Made by a program: the position numbers and the translations under genes
Notes under the pieces: generated by a model
Databases searched by the model: none
What the model was told of the DNA's origin: nothing
What the model saw: the letters and a program-made list of their open reading frames with translations, nothing else
Origin: Nomia melanderi
Taxonomy: Eukaryota; Arthropoda; Insecta; Hymenoptera; Halictidae
Reading direction: 5' to 3'
Assembly: GCF_051020985.1 (NCBI RefSeq)
Contig: NW_027475134.1
Coordinates: forward strand, 5,146,001-5,210,000
Length of the DNA stretch: 64,000 nucleotides
Shown: positions 49,191-62,285 of the stretch, piece after piece
Layout of the letters: every line of letters starts with the position of its first letter
Position numbering within the stretch: position 1 is the first letter of the stretch

Positions 49191-51083
49191 TAGCGCAAGA
49201 AAACAAGTGAGTTATCTGCAGGAGGCCCTGGCGCCTGAATCTGTGCAGCGGGAACGACCTCGGACCACCAGGGGCCGAAAAAACCACAGTCACATGGGGC
49301 CGGACACTCAGGGTCAGGGGAAAATCCAATATATATCTGGTGATATCTCGGGTGCTATTAGTGATAGCGCAATAAACCAAAGTGATTTGTCTGCAAGAGG
49401 CCCTGGTGCATGAATCTGTGCAGCGGGAACGACCTCGGATCACCAGGGGTCGAGAAAACCCCCATCTCATGGGGCCGGACACTCAGGGTCAGGGGAAAAT
49501 CCAATATATATCTGGTGATATCTCGGGTGCTATTAGTGATAGCGCAATAAACCAAAGTGAATTATCTGCAGGAGGCCCTGACGCATGAATCTGCGCAACG
49601 GGAACGACCACGGACCACCAGGGGCCGAGAAAACCACCATCTCATGGGGCCGGACACTCAGGTTCAGGGAAATATCCAATATATATCTGGTGATATCTCG
49701 GGTGCTATTACAGATAGCGCAATAAATCAAAGTGCATTGTCAGTAGGAGGCCGTGGCGCATGAATTTGGGCAGCGGGAACGACCTCGGACCACCAGCGGC
49801 CGAGAAGACCACCGTCTCATGGGGCCGGCCACTCAGGGTCAGGGGAAAATCCAATATATATCTGGTGATATCTCGGGTGCTATTAGAGATAGCGCAATAA
49901 GCCAAAGGGAATTATCTGCAAGACGCCCTGGCGCATGCATCTGTGCAGCGGGAACGACCTAGGACCACCAGGGGCCGAGAAAACCACCGTCTCATGGGGC
50001 CGGACACTCAGGGTAAGGGAAAAATCCAATATATATCTGGTGATATCTCGGGTGCTATTAGAGATAGCGCAATAAACGAAACTGAATTATCTGCAGGAGG
50101 CCCTGGCGCATGAATCTGTGCAGCGGGAACGATCTCGGACCACCAGGGGCCGAGAAAACCACCGTCTCATGGGGCCGGACACTCAGGGTCAGGGAAAAAT
50201 CCAATATATATCTGGTGATATCTCGGGTGCTATTAGAGATAGCGCAATAAACCAAAGTGAATTATCTGCAGCAGGCCCTAGCGCATGAATCTGTGCAACG
50301 GGAACGACCTCGGACCGCCAGGGGCCGAGAAAACCACCGTCTCATGGGGCCGGACACTCAGGGTAAGGGAAAAATCCAATATATATCTGGTGATATCTCG
50401 GGTGCTATTACAGATAGCGCAATAAATCAAAGTGCATTGTCTGTAGGAGGCCCTGGCGCATGAATCTGTGCAGCGGGAACGACCTCGGACCACCAGGGGC
50501 CGATAAAACTACCGTCTCATGGGGCCGGACACTCAGGGTCAGGGAAAAATCCAATATATATCTGGTTATATCTCGGGTGCTATTATAGATAGCGCAATAA
50601 ACCAAAGTGAGTTATCTGTAGGAGGCCCTGGCGCATGAATCTGTGCAGCGGGAACGACCTCGGACCTCCAGGGGCCGGGAAAACCACCGTCCCGAGGGGC
50701 CGGACACTTAGGGTCAGTGAGAAATCCAATATATATCTGGTGATATCTCGGCTGCTATTACAGATAGCGCAATAAATCAAAGTGCATTGTCTGTAGAAGG
50801 CACTGGAGCATGAATCTGTGCAGCGGGAACGACCTCGGACCACCAGGGGCGAGACAACCACCGTCTCATGGGGCCGGACACTCAGGGTCAGGGAAAAATC
50901 CAATATATATCTGGTGATATCTCGGGTGCTATTACTGATAGCGCAATAAATCAAAGTGCATTACTTGTAGGAGGCCCTGGCGCATGAATCTGTGCAGCGG
51001 GAACGACTTCGGACGACCAGGGGCCGAGAAAACCACAGTCTCATGGGGCCGGACACTCAGGGTCACGGGACAATCCAATATAT
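49191..51083. repeat. Irregular monomer stretch with GTGATTTGTCTGC types
   Basis: About eleven monomers. The run at 49,191-49,560 (CAAGAAAACAAGTGAG, GTGATTTGTCTGCAAGAGG, GGATCACCAGGGGTCGAG) is related to 57,770-58,130 and 58,640-58,900. Single-base losses occur near 49,203 and 50,850 (CCAGGGGCGAGAC). There is no gene. Confidence 0.76.
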
Positions 51084-51362
51084 GTCTGGTGATATCTCGG
51101 GTGCTATTAGAGATAGCGCAATAAACCAAAGTGCATTGTCTGCAGGAAGCCCTGGCGCATGATTCTGTGCAGCGGGAACGACCTCGGACCACCACGGGCC
51201 GAGAAAATCACGGTCTCATGGGGCCGGACTGTAAGGGTCAGGGAAAAACCCAATATATATCTGGTGATATCTAGGGTGCTATTAGAGATACCGCAATAAA
51301 TCAAAGTGCATTGTCTGTAGGAGGCCCTGGCGAATGAATCTGTGCAGCAGGAACGACCTCGG
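51084..51362. repeat. Diverged twin monomers, copy 1 (matches 61,576)
   Basis: This segment carries an unusual cluster of changes: GCAGGAAGCCCTGG, GCATGATTCTGTG, CCACCACGGGCCGAG, AAATCACGGTCTC, GGACTGTAAGGGTC, AAAACCCAATATAT, GATATCTAGGGTGC and GAGATACCGCAATAAATC. The same cluster recurs at about 61,576-61,854 (offset 10,492). Confidence 0.88.
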
Positions 51363-51380
51363 ACCACCAGGGGCCGAGGA

Positions 51381-51428
51381 AAGTAGTGATATTCGGAATC
51401 CGTCACCCAAGGTCATGTAAAAATGCAG
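51381..51428. repeat. Divergent monomer tract, copy 4
   Basis: This is the GATATTCGGAATCCGTCACC tract again, introduced by GAGGAAAGTAGT instead of GAGAAAATTACA, and ending CATGTAAAAATGCAGCATAT. Unlike copies 1-3 it is followed by the ordinary GATATCTCGGG and TTACAGATAG, so the right breakpoint lies closer to the tract. The 5' half has GGCGAATGAATCTG and CAGCAGGAACG. Confidence 0.9.
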
Positions 51429-51750
51429 CATATATCTGGTGATATCTCGGGTGCTATTACAGATAGCGCAATAAATCAAAGTGCATTGTCTGTAGGAGGC
51501 CCTGGCGCATGTATCTGTGCAGCGGGAACGACCTCGGACCACCAGGGGCCGAGAAAACCACCGTCTCATGGGGCCGGACACTCTGGGTCAGGGAAAAATC
51601 CAATATATATGTGGTGATATCTCGGGTGCTATTGCAGATAGCGCAATAAATCAAAGTGCATTGTCTGTAGGTGGCCCTGGCGCATGAATCTGTGCAGCGG
51701 GAACGACCTCGGACGACCAGGGGCCGAGAAAACCACCGTCTCATGGGGAC

Positions 51751-53848
51751 GGACACTCTGGGTCAGGGAAAAATCCAATATATATGTGGTGATATCTCGG
51801 GTGCTATTAGAGATAGCGCAATAAGCCAAAGGGAATTATCTGCAGGAGGCCCTGGCGCATGCATCTGTGCACCGGGAACGACCTCGGACCACCAGGAGCC
51901 GAGAAAACCACCGTCTCATGGGGCCGGACACTCAGGGTCAGGGAAAAATCCAATATATATCTGGTGATATCTCGGGTGCTATTAGAGATAGCGCAATAAA
52001 CCAAAGTGAGTTATCTGCAGAAGGCCCTGGCGCATGAATCTGTGCAGCAGGAACGACCTCGGTCCACCAGGGCCAAGAAAACCACCGTCTCATGGGGCCG
52101 GACGATCTGGGTCAGTGAAAAATCCAATATATATCTGGTGATATCTCGGGTGCTATTACTGATAGCGCAATAAATCAAAGTGCATTGTCTGTAGGAGGCC
52201 CTGGCGCATGAATCTGTGCAGCGGGAACGACCTCGGACCACCAGGGGCCGAGGAAACTACAGTCACATGGCGCCGAACACTCAGGGTCTGGGGAAAATCC
52301 AATACATATCTGGTGATATCTCGGGTGCTATTAGAGATAGGGAAATAAATCAAAGTGAATTATCTGCAGGAGGCCCTGGCGCATGAATCTGTGCAGCAGG
52401 AACGACCTCGGTCCACCAGGGGCCGAGAAAACCACCGTCTCATGGGGCTGGACACTCAGGGTGAGGGAAATATCCAATATATATCTGGTGATATCTCGGG
52501 TGCTATTACAGATAGCGCAAGAAATCAAAGTGCATTGTCTGTAGGAGGCCCTGGCGCATGAATCTGTGCAGCGGAATCGACCTCGGAGCACCAGGGGCCG
52601 AGAAAACCACCGTCTCATGAGGTCGGACACTCAGGGTCAGGGAAAAATCCAATATATATCTGGTGATATCTCGGGTGCTATTAGGGATAGCGCAATAAAC
52701 GAAAGTGAATTATCTGCAGGAGGCCCTGGCGCATGAATCTGTGCAGCGGGAACGACCTCGGACCACCAGGAGCCGAGAAAACCACCGTCTCATGGGGCCG
52801 GACACTCAGGGTCAGGGAAAAATCCAATATATATCTGGTGATATCTCGGGTGCTATTAGAGATAGCGCAATAAACCAAAGTGAGTTATCTGCAGGAGGCC
52901 CTGGCGCCTGAATCTGTGCAGCGGGAACGACCTCGGACCACCAGGGTCCGAAAAAACCACAGTCTCATGGGGCCGGACACTCAGGGTCAGGGGAAAATCC
53001 AATATATATCTGGTGATATCTCGGGTGCTATTAGAGATAGCGCAATAAATCAAAGTGCATTGTCTGTAGGAGGCCCTGGCGCATGAATCTGTGCAGCGGG
53101 AACGACCTCGGACCACCAGGGGCCGAGAAAACTACAGTCTCATGCGGCCGGACACTCAGGGTCTGGGGAAAATCCAATATATATCTGGTGATATCTCGGG
53201 TCCTATTACAGATAGGGAAATAAATCAAAGTGAATTATCTGCAGGAGGCCCTGGCGCATGAATCTGTGCAGCGGGAACGACCTCGGTCCACCAGGGGCCG
53301 AGAAAACCACCGTCTCATGGGGCTGGACACTCAGGGTGAGGGAAATATCCAATATATATCTGGTGATATCACGGGTGCTATTACAGATAGCGCAATAAAT
53401 CAAAGTGCATTGTCTGTAGGAGGCCCTGGCGCATGAATCTGTGCAGCGGGAACGACCTCGGACCACCAGGGGCCGAGAAAACTACAGTCTCATGCGGCCG
53501 GACACTCAGGGTCTGGGGAAAATCCAATATATATCTGGTGATATCTCGGTTCCTATTACAGATAGCGAAATAAATCAAAGTGCATTGTCTGTACGAGGCC
53601 CTGGCGCATGAATCTGTGCAGCGGGAACGACCTCGGACCACCAGGGGCCGAGAAAACCACCGTCTCATGGGGCCGGACACTCAGGGTCAGGGGAAAATCC
53701 AATATATATCTGGTGATATCTCGGATGCTATTAGAGATAGCGCAAGAAACCAAATGAGTTATCTGCAGGAGGCCCTGGCGCCTGAATCTGTGCAGCGGGA
53801 ACGACCTCGGACCACCAGGGGCCGAAAAAACCACAGTCACATGGGGCC
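51751..53848. repeat. 12-monomer higher-order repeat, copy 1, 2,098 bp
   Basis: The unit is 12 x 175 - 2 bases. The two missing bases are in CCACCAGGGCCAAGAAAACC (near 52,071) and in CAAGAAACCAAATGAG (near 53,753). It opens GGACACTCTGGGTCAGGG with TATATGTGGTG. Private changes are GGACGATCTGGG near 52,101, GCGCAAGAAATC near 52,517 and GCACCGGGAACG near 51,869. Confidence 0.93.
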
Positions 53849-55946
53849 GGACACTCTGGGTCAGGGAAAAATCCAATATATATGTGGTGATATCTCGGGT
53901 GCTATTAGAGATAGCGGAATAAGCCAAAGGGAATTATCTGCAGGAGGCCCTGGCGCATGCATCTGTGCAGCGGGAACGACCTCGGACCACCAGGAGCCGA
54001 GAAAACCACCGTCTCATGGGGCCGGACACTCAGGGTCAGGGAAAAATCCAATATATATCTGGTGATATCTCGGGTGCTATTAGAGATAGCGCAATAAACC
54101 AAAGTGAGTTATCTGCAGAAGGCCCTGGCGCATGAATCTGTGCAGCAGGAACGACCTCGGTCCACCAGGGCCAAGAAAACCACCGTCTCATGGGGCCGGA
54201 CGCTCTGGGTCAGTGAAAAATCCAATATATATCTGGTGATATCTCGGGTGCTATTACTGATAGCGCAATAAATCAAAGTGCATTGTCTGTAGGAGGCCCT
54301 GGCGCATGAATCTGTGCAGCGGGAACGACCTCGGACCACCAGGGGCCGAGGAAACTACAGTCACATGGCGCCGAACACTCAGGGTCTGGGGAAAATCCAA
54401 TACATATCTGGTGATATCTCGGGTGCTATTAGAGATAGGGAAGTAAATCAAAGTGAATTATCTGCAGGAGGCCCTGGCGCATGAATCTGTGCAGCAGGAA
54501 CGACCTCGGTCCACCAGGGGCCGAGAAAACCACCGTCTCATGGGGCTGGACACTCAGGGTGAGGGAAATATCCAATATATATCTGGTGATATCTCGGGTG
54601 CTATTACAGATAGCGCAATAAATCAAAGTGCATTGTCTGTAGGAGGCCCTGGCGCATGAATCTGTGCAGTGGAATCGACCTCGGAGCACCAGGGGCCGAG
54701 AAAACCACCGTCTCATGAGGTCGGACACTCAGGGTCAGGGAAAAATCCAATATATATCTGGTGATATCTCGGGTGCTATTAGGGATAGCGCAATAAACGA
54801 AAGTGAATTATCTGCAGGAGGCCCTGGCGCATGAATCTGTGCAGCGGGAACGACCTCGGACCACCAGGAGCCGAGAAAACCACCGTCTCATGGGGCCGGA
54901 CACTCAGGGTCAGGGAAAAATCCAATATATATCTGGTGATATCTCGGGTGCTATTAGAGATAGCGCAATAAACCAAAGTGAGTTATCTGCAGGAGGCCCT
55001 GGCGCCTGAATCTGTGCAGCGGGAACGACCTCGGACCACCAGGGTCCGAAAAAACCACAGTCTCATGGGGCCGGACACTCAGGGTCAGGGGAAAATCCAA
55101 TATATATCTGGTGATATCTCGGGTGCTATTAGAGATAGCGCAATAAATCAAAGTGCATTGTCTGTAGGAGGCCCTGGCGCATGAATCTGTGCAGCGGGAA
55201 CGACCTCGGACCACCAGGGGCCGAGAAAACTACAGTCTCATGCGGCCGGACACTCAGGGTCTGGGGAAAATCCAATATATATCTGGTGATATCTCGGGTC
55301 CTATTACAGATAGGGAAATAAATCAAAGTGAATTATCTGCAGGAGGCCCTGGCGCATGAATCTGTGCAGCGGGAACGACCTCGGTCCACCAGGGGCCGAG
55401 AAAACCACCGTCTCATGGGGCTGGACACTCAGGGTGAGGGAAATATCCAATATATATCTGGTGATATCACGGGTGCTATTACAGATAGCGCAATAAATCA
55501 AAGTGCATTGTCTGTAGGAGGCCCTGGCGCATGAATCTGTGCAGCGGGAACGACCTCGGACCACCAGGGGCCGAGAAAACTACAGTCTCATGCGGCCGGA
55601 CACTCAGGGTCTGGGGAAAATCCAATATATATCTGGTGATATCTCGGTTCCTATTACAGATAGCGAAATAAATCAAAGTGCATTGTCTGTACGAGGCCCT
55701 GGCGCATGAATCTGTGCAGCGGGAACGACCTCGGACCACCAGGGGCCGAGAAAACCACCGTCTCATGGGGCCGGACACTCAGGGTCAGGGGAAAATCCAA
55801 TATATATCTGGTGATATCTCGGATGCTATTAGAGATAGCGCAAGAAACCAAGTGAGTTATCTGCAGGAGGCCCTGGCGCCTGAATCTGTGCAGCGGGAAC
55901 GACCTCGGACCACCAGGGGCCGAAAAAACCACAGTCACATGGGGCC
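53849..55946. repeat. 12-monomer higher-order repeat, copy 2, 2,098 bp
   Basis: It is displaced by exactly 2,098 from copy 1 and carries both one-base losses (near 54,169 and 55,851). Private changes are AGGGAAGTAAATC near 54,435 and GTGCAGTGGAATCG near 54,667. Confidence 0.93.
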
Positions 55947-57871
55947 GGACACTCTGGGTCAGGGAAAAATCCAATATATATGTGGTGATATCTCGGGTGC
56001 TATTAGAGATAGCGGAATAAGCCAAAGGGAATTATCTGCAGGAGGCCCTGGCGCATGCATCTGTGCAGCGGGAACGACCTCGGACCACCAGGAGCCGAGA
56101 AAACCACCGTCTCATGGGGCCGGACACTCAGGGTCAGGGAAAAATCCAATATATATCTGGTGATATCTCGGGTGCTATTAGAGATAGCGCAATAAACCAA
56201 AGTGAGTTATCTGCAGAAGGCCCTGGCGCATGAATCTGTGCAGCAGGAACGACCTCGGTCCACCAGGGCCAAGAAAACCACCGTCTCATGGGGCCGGACG
56301 CTCTGGGTCAGTGAAAAATCCAATATATATCTGGTGATATCTCGGGTGCTATTACTGATAGCGCAATAAATCAAAGTGCATTGTCTGTAGGAGGCCCTGG
56401 CGCATGAATCTGTGCAGCGGGAACGACCTCGGACCACCAGGGGCCGAGGAAACTACAGTCACATGGCGCCGAACACTCAGGGTCTGGGGAAAATCCAATA
56501 CATATCTGGTGATATCTCGGGTGCTATTAGAGATAGGGAAATAAATCAAAGTGAATTATCTGCAGGAGGCCCTGCCGCATGAATCTGTGCAGCAGGAACG
56601 ACCTCGGTCCACCAGGGGCCGAGAAAACCACCGTCTCATGGGGCTGGACACTCAGGGTGAGGGAAATATCCAATATATATCTGGTGATATCTCGGGTGCT
56701 ATTACAGATAGCGCAATAAATCAAAGTGCATTGTCTGTAGGAGGCCCTGGCGCATGAATCTGTGCAGCGGGATCGACCTCGGAGCACCAGGGGCCGAGAA
56801 AACCACCGTCTCATGAGGTCGGACACTCAGGGTCAGGGAAAAATCCAATATATATCTGGTGATATCTCGGGTGCTATTAGGGATAGCGCAATAAACGAAA
56901 GTGAATTATCTGCAGGAGGCCCTGGCGCATGAATCTGTGCAGCGGGAACGACCTCGGACCACCAGGAGCCGAGAAAACCACCGTCTCATGGGGCCGGACA
57001 CTCAGGTTCAGGGAAAAATCCAATATATATCTGGTGATATCTCGGGTGCTATTAGAGATAGCGCAATAAACCAAAGTGAGTTATCTGCAGGAGGCCCTGG
57101 CGCCTGAATCTGTGCAGCGGGAACGACCTCGGACCACCAGGGTCCGAAAAAACCACAGTCTCATGGGGCCGGACACTCAGGGTCAGGGGAAAATCCAATA
57201 TATATCTGGTGATATCTCGGGTGCTATTAGAGATAGCGCAATAAATCAAAGTGCATTGTCTGTAGGAGGCCCTGGCGCATGAATCTGTGCAGCGGGAACG
57301 ACCTCGGACCACCAAGGGCCGAGAAAACTACAGTCTCATGCGGCCGGACACTCAGGGTCTGGGGAAAATCCAATATATATCTGGTGATATCTCGGGTCCT
57401 ATTACAGATAGGGAAATAAATCAAAGTGAATTATCTGCAGGAGGCCCTGGCGCATGAATCTGTGCAGCGGGAACGACCTCAGTCCACCAGGGGCCGAGAA
57501 AACCACCGTCTCATGGGGCTGGACACTCAGGGTGAGGGAAATATCCAATATATATCTGGTGATATCACGGGTGCTATTACAGATAGCGCAATAAATCAAA
57601 GTGCATTGTCTGTAGGAGGCCCTGGCGCATGAATCTGTGCAGCGGGAACGACCTCGGACCACCAGGGGCCGAGAAAACCACCGTCTCATGGGGCCGGACA
57701 CTCAGGGTCAGGGGAAAATCCAATATATATCTGGTGATATCTCGGATGCTATTAGAGATAGCGCAAGAAACCAAGTGAGTTATCTGCAGGAGGCCCTGGC
57801 GCCTGAATCTGTGCAGCGGGAACGACCTCGGACCACCAGGGGCCGAAAAAACCACAGTCACATGGGGCCGG
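55947..57871. repeat. 12-monomer higher-order repeat, copy 3, shortened to 11 monomers
   Basis: It follows copy 2 at offset 2,098 to about 57,677, then matches at offset 1,923. One monomer, the one with CTACAGTCTCATGCGGCC that precedes the CAAGAAACC monomer, is therefore missing. It keeps the one-base losses near 56,267 and 57,774. Private changes include CCCTGCCGCATG near 56,570, TCAGGTTCAGGG near 57,003 and CCACCAAGGGCCGAG near 57,311. Confidence 0.9.
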
Positions 57872-58974
57872 ACACTCAGGGTCAGGGGAAAATCCAATAT
57901 ATATCTGGTGATATCTCGGGTGCTATTAGTGATAGCGCAATAAACCAAAGTGATTTGTCTGCAAGAGGCCCTGGTGCATGAATCTGTGCAGCGGGAACGA
58001 CCTCGGATCACCAGGGGTCGAGAAAACCACCATCTCATGGGGCCGGACACTCAGGGTCAGGGGAAAATCCAATATATATCTGGTGATATCTCGGGTGCTA
58101 TTAGTGATAGCGCAATAAACCAAAGTGAATTATCTGCAGGAGGCCCTGACGCATGAATCTGTGCAACGGGAACGACCACGGACCACCAGGGGCCGAGAAA
58201 ACCACAGTCTCATGGGGCCGGACACTCAGGGTCAGGGGAAAATCCAATATATATCTGGTGATATCTCGGGTGCTATAAGAGATAGCGCAATAAACCAAAG
58301 TGAATTATCTGCAGGAGGCCCTGGCGCATGCATCTGTGCAGCGGGAACGACCTCGGACCGCCAGGGGCCGAGAATACCACCGTCTCATGGGGCCGGACAC
58401 TCAGGGTAAGGGAAAAATCCAATATATATCTGGTGATATCTCGGGTGCTATTACAGATAGCGCAATAAATCAAAGTGCATTGTCTGTAGGAGGCCCTGGC
58501 GCATGAATCTGTGCAGCGGGAACGACCTCGGACCACCAGGGGCCGAGAAAACCACCGTCTCATGGGGCCGGACACTCAGGGTCAGGGGAAAATCCAATAT
58601 ATATCTGGTGATATCTCGGATGCTATTAGAGATAGCGCAAGAAACCAAGTGAGTTATCTGCAGGAGGCCCTGGCGCCTGAATCTGTGCAGCGGGAACGAC
58701 CTCGGACCACCAGGGGCCGAAAAAACCACAGTCACATGGGGCCGGACACTCAGGGTCAGGGGAAAATCCAATATATATCTGGTGATATCTCGGGTGCTAT
58801 TAGTGATAGCGCAATAAACCAAAGTGATTTGTCTGCAAGAGGCCCTGGTGCATGAATCTGTGCAGCGGGAACGACCTCGGATCACCAGGGGTCGAGAAAA
58901 CCCCCATCTCATGGGGCCGGACACTCAGGGTCAGGGGAAAATCCAATATATATCTGGTGATATCTCGGGTGCTA
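57572..58974. repeat. Short duplication, offset 874 (5 monomers minus 1 base)
   Basis: About 57,572-58,100 recurs at 58,446-58,974. It includes CTCGGATGC, CAAGAAACCAAGTGAG, GTGATTTGTCTGCAAGAGG and GGATCACCAGGGGTCGAG. The copies differ at AAAACCACCATCTC versus AAAACCCCCATCTC. A further single-monomer echo of GGATCACCAGGGG follows at 59,056. Confidence 0.86.
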
Positions 58975-60479
58975 TTACAGATAGCGCAATGAATCAAAGT
59001 GCATTGTCTGTAGGAGGCCCTGGCGCGTGAATCTGTGCAGCGGGAACGACCTCGGATCACCAGGGGTCGAGAAAACCCCCATCTCATGGGGCCGGACACT
59101 CAGGGTCAGGGGAAAATCCAATATATATCTGGTGATATCTCGGGTGCTATTAGTGATAGCGCAATAAACCAAAGTGAATTATCTGCAGGAGGCCCTGACG
59201 CATGAATCTGTGCAACGGGAACGACCACGGACCACCAGGGGCCGAGAAAACCACAGTCTCATGGGGCCGGACACTCAGGGTCAGGGGAAAATCCAATATA
59301 TATCTGGTGATATCTCGGGTGCTATTACAGATAGCGCAATGAATCAAAGTGCATTGTCTGTAGGAGGCCCTGGCGCATGAATCTGTGCAGCGGGAACGAC
59401 CTCGGACCACCAGGGGCCGAGAAAACTACAGTCTCATGCGGCCGGACACTCAGGGTCTGGGGAAAATGCAATATATATCTGGTGATATCTCGGGTCCTAT
59501 TACAGATAGCGAAATAAATCAAAGTGCATTGTCTGTAGGAGGCCCTGGCGCATGAATCTGTGCAGCGTGATAGACCTCGGACCACCAGGGGCCGAGAAAA
59601 CCACCGTCTCATGGGGCCGGACACTCAGGGTCAGGGGAAAATCCAATATATATCTGGTGATATCTCGGGTGCTACTATATATAGCGCAACAAACCAAAGT
59701 GAGTTATCTGTAGGAGGCCCTGGCGCATGAATCTGTGCAGCGGGAACGACCTCGGACCACCAGGGGCCGACAAAACCACCGTCCCCATGGGCCGGACACT
59801 TAGGGTCAGTGAAATATCCAATATATATCTGGTGATATCTCGGGTGCTATTACAGATAGCGCAATAAATCAAAGTGAAATATCTGCAGGAGGCCCTGGCG
59901 CATGAATCTGTGCAACGGGAACGACCTCGGACCACCAGGGGCCGAAAAAACCACAGTCTCATGGGGCCGCACACTCAGGGTCAGGGAAAAATCCAATATA
60001 TATCTGGTGATATCTTGGGTGCTGTTAGAGATAGCGCAATAAACCAAAGTGAATTATCTGCAGGGGGCCCTGGCGCATGAATCTGTGCAGCGGGAACGAC
60101 CTCGGACCACCAGGGGCCGAGAAAACTACAGTCTCATGGGGCCGGACACTCTGGGTCAGGGAAAAATCCAATATATATGTGGTGATATCTCGGGTGCTAT
60201 TGCAGATAGCGCAATAAATCAAAGTGCATTGTCTGTAGGAGGCCCTGGCGCATGAATCTGTGCAGCGGGAACGACCTCGGACGACCAGGGGCCGAGAAAA
60301 CCACCGTCTCATGGGGCCGGACACTCAGGGTCAGGGAAAAATCCAATATATATCTGGTGATATCTCGGGTGCTATTAGAGATAGCGCAATAAACCAAAGT
60401 GAGTTATCTGCAGAATGCCCTGGCGCATGAATCTGTGCAGCAGGAACGACCTCGGTCCACCAGGGCCAAGAAAACCACC
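58975..60479. repeat. Irregular monomer stretch
   Basis: About nine monomers. GCAATGAATCAAAG recurs at about 58,984 and 59,334 (offset 350). GCGTGATAGACC near 59,566, GGTGCTACTATATATAGCGC near 59,672 and CGTCCCCATGGGCC near 59,780 are private. One base is missing in CCACCAGGGCCAAG near 60,464, the marker of the 12-monomer unit. There is no gene. Confidence 0.75.
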
Positions 60480-62257
60480 GTCTCATGGGGCTGGACACTC
60501 AGGGTGAGGGAAATATCCAATATATATCTGGTGATATCTCGGGTGCTATTACAGATAGCGCAATAAATCAAAGTGCATTGTCTGTAGGAGGACCTGGCGC
60601 ATGAATCTGTGCAGCGGGAACGACCTTGGACCACCAGGGGCCGAGAAAACCACCGTCTCATGGGGCCGGACACTCAGGGTCAGGGAAAAATCCAATATAT
60701 ATCTGGTGATATCTCGGGTGCTATTAGAGATAGCGCAATGAACCAAAGTGAATTATCTGCAGGAGGCCCTGGCGCATGAATCTGTGCAACGGGAACGACC
60801 TCGGACCACCAGGGGCCGAGAAAACCACAGTCTCATGGGGCCGGACACTCAGGGTCAGGGCAAAATCCAATATATATCTTGTGATATCTCGGGTGCTATT
60901 AGAGATAGCGCAATAAACCAAAGTGAATTATCTGCAGGAGGCCCTGGCGCATGAATGTGTGCAGCGGAAACGACCTCGGACCACCAGGGGCCGAGAAAAC
61001 CGCAGTCTCATGGGGCCGGACACTCAGGGTCAGGGAAAAATCCAATATATATCTGGTGATATCTCGGGTGCTATTACAGATAGCGCAATAAATCAAAGTG
61101 CATTACTTGTAGGAGGCCCTGGCGCATGAATCTGTGCAGCGGGAACGACCTCGGACGACCAGGGGCCGAGAAAACCACAGTCTCATGGGGCCGGACACTC
61201 AGGGTCAGGGGAAAATCCAATATATATCTGGTGATATCTCGGGTGCTATTAGAGATAGCGCAATAAACGAAACTGAATTATCTGCAGGAGGCCCTGGCGC
61301 ATGAATCTGTGCAGCGGGAACGACCTCGGACCACCAGGGGCCGAGAAAACCACCGTCTCATGGGGCCGGACACTCAGGGTCAGGGAAAAATCCAATATAT
61401 ATCTGGTGATATCTCGGGTGCTATTAGTGATAGCGCAATAAACCAAAGTGAATTGTCTGCAAGAGGCCCTGGTGCATGAATCTGTGCAGCGGGAACGACC
61501 TCGGATCACCAGGAGCCGAGAAAACCACCATCTCACGGGGCCGGACACTCAGGTTCAGGGGAAAATCCAATATATATCTGGTGATATCTCGGGTGCTATT
61601 AGAGATAGCGCAATAAACCAAAGTGCATTGTCTGCAGGAAGCCCTGGCGCATGATTCTGTGCAGCGGGAACGACCTCGGACCACCACGGGCCGAGAAAAT
61701 CACGGTCTCATGGGGCCGGACTGTAAGGGTCAGGGAAAAACCCAATATATATCTGGTGATATCTAGGGTGCTATTAGAGATACCGCAATAAATCAAAGTG
61801 CATTGTCTGTAGGAGGCCCTGGCGAATGAATCTGTGCAGCAGGAACGACCTCGGTCCACCAGGGGCCGAGAGAACCACCGTCTCATGGGGCTGGACACTC
61901 AGGGTGAGGGAAATATCCAATATATATCTGGTGATATCTCGGGTGCTATTACAGATAGCGCAATGAATCAAAGTGCATTGTCTGTAGGAGGACCTGGCGC
62001 ATGAATCTGTGCAGCGGGAACGACCTTGGACTACCAGGGGCCGAGAAAACCACCGTCTCATGGGGCCGGACACTCAGGGTCAGGGAAAAATCCAATATAT
62101 ATCTGGTGATATCTCGGGTGCTATTAGAGATAGCGCAATGAACCAAAGTGAATTATCTGCAGGAGGCCCTGGCGCATGAATCTGTGCAACGGGAACGACC
62201 TCGGACCACCAGGGGCCGAGAAAACCACAGTCTCATGGGGCCGGACACTCAGGGTCA
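60480..62257. repeat. Short duplication, offset 1,400 (8 monomers)
   Basis: About 60,480-60,857 matches 61,880-62,257, sharing GTGAGGGAAATATCC, GGAGGACCTGGCGC, CGACCTTGGAC and GCAATGAACCAAAG. The monomers in between, 60,858-61,879, are mixed and include the diverged twin described at 61,576. Confidence 0.82.
61576..61854. repeat. Diverged twin monomers, copy 2 (matches 51,084)
   Basis: It carries the same cluster of unusual changes as 51,084-51,362 (GGACTGTAAGGGTC, GATATCTAGGG, GAGATACCGC, GCGAATGAATCTG, CAGCAGGAACG). It then continues with an ordinary GTCCACCAGGGGCCGAG monomer instead of the ATTCGGAATCCG tract. Confidence 0.88.
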
Positions 62258-62285
62258 GCGAAAAATCCAATATATATCTGGTGAT

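Noticed and set aside
22056..58924. A few longer open frames of 157-168 codons (22,056-22,529; 43,364-43,870; 49,009-49,482; 53,580-54,065; 57,577-58,050; 58,451-58,924).
   Set aside because: Each spans a one-base deletion that makes that monomer 174 bases, a multiple of three, so the frame carries through one more unit. They are by-products of the deletions at 22,320, 43,682, 49,203, 53,753, 57,774 and 58,647.
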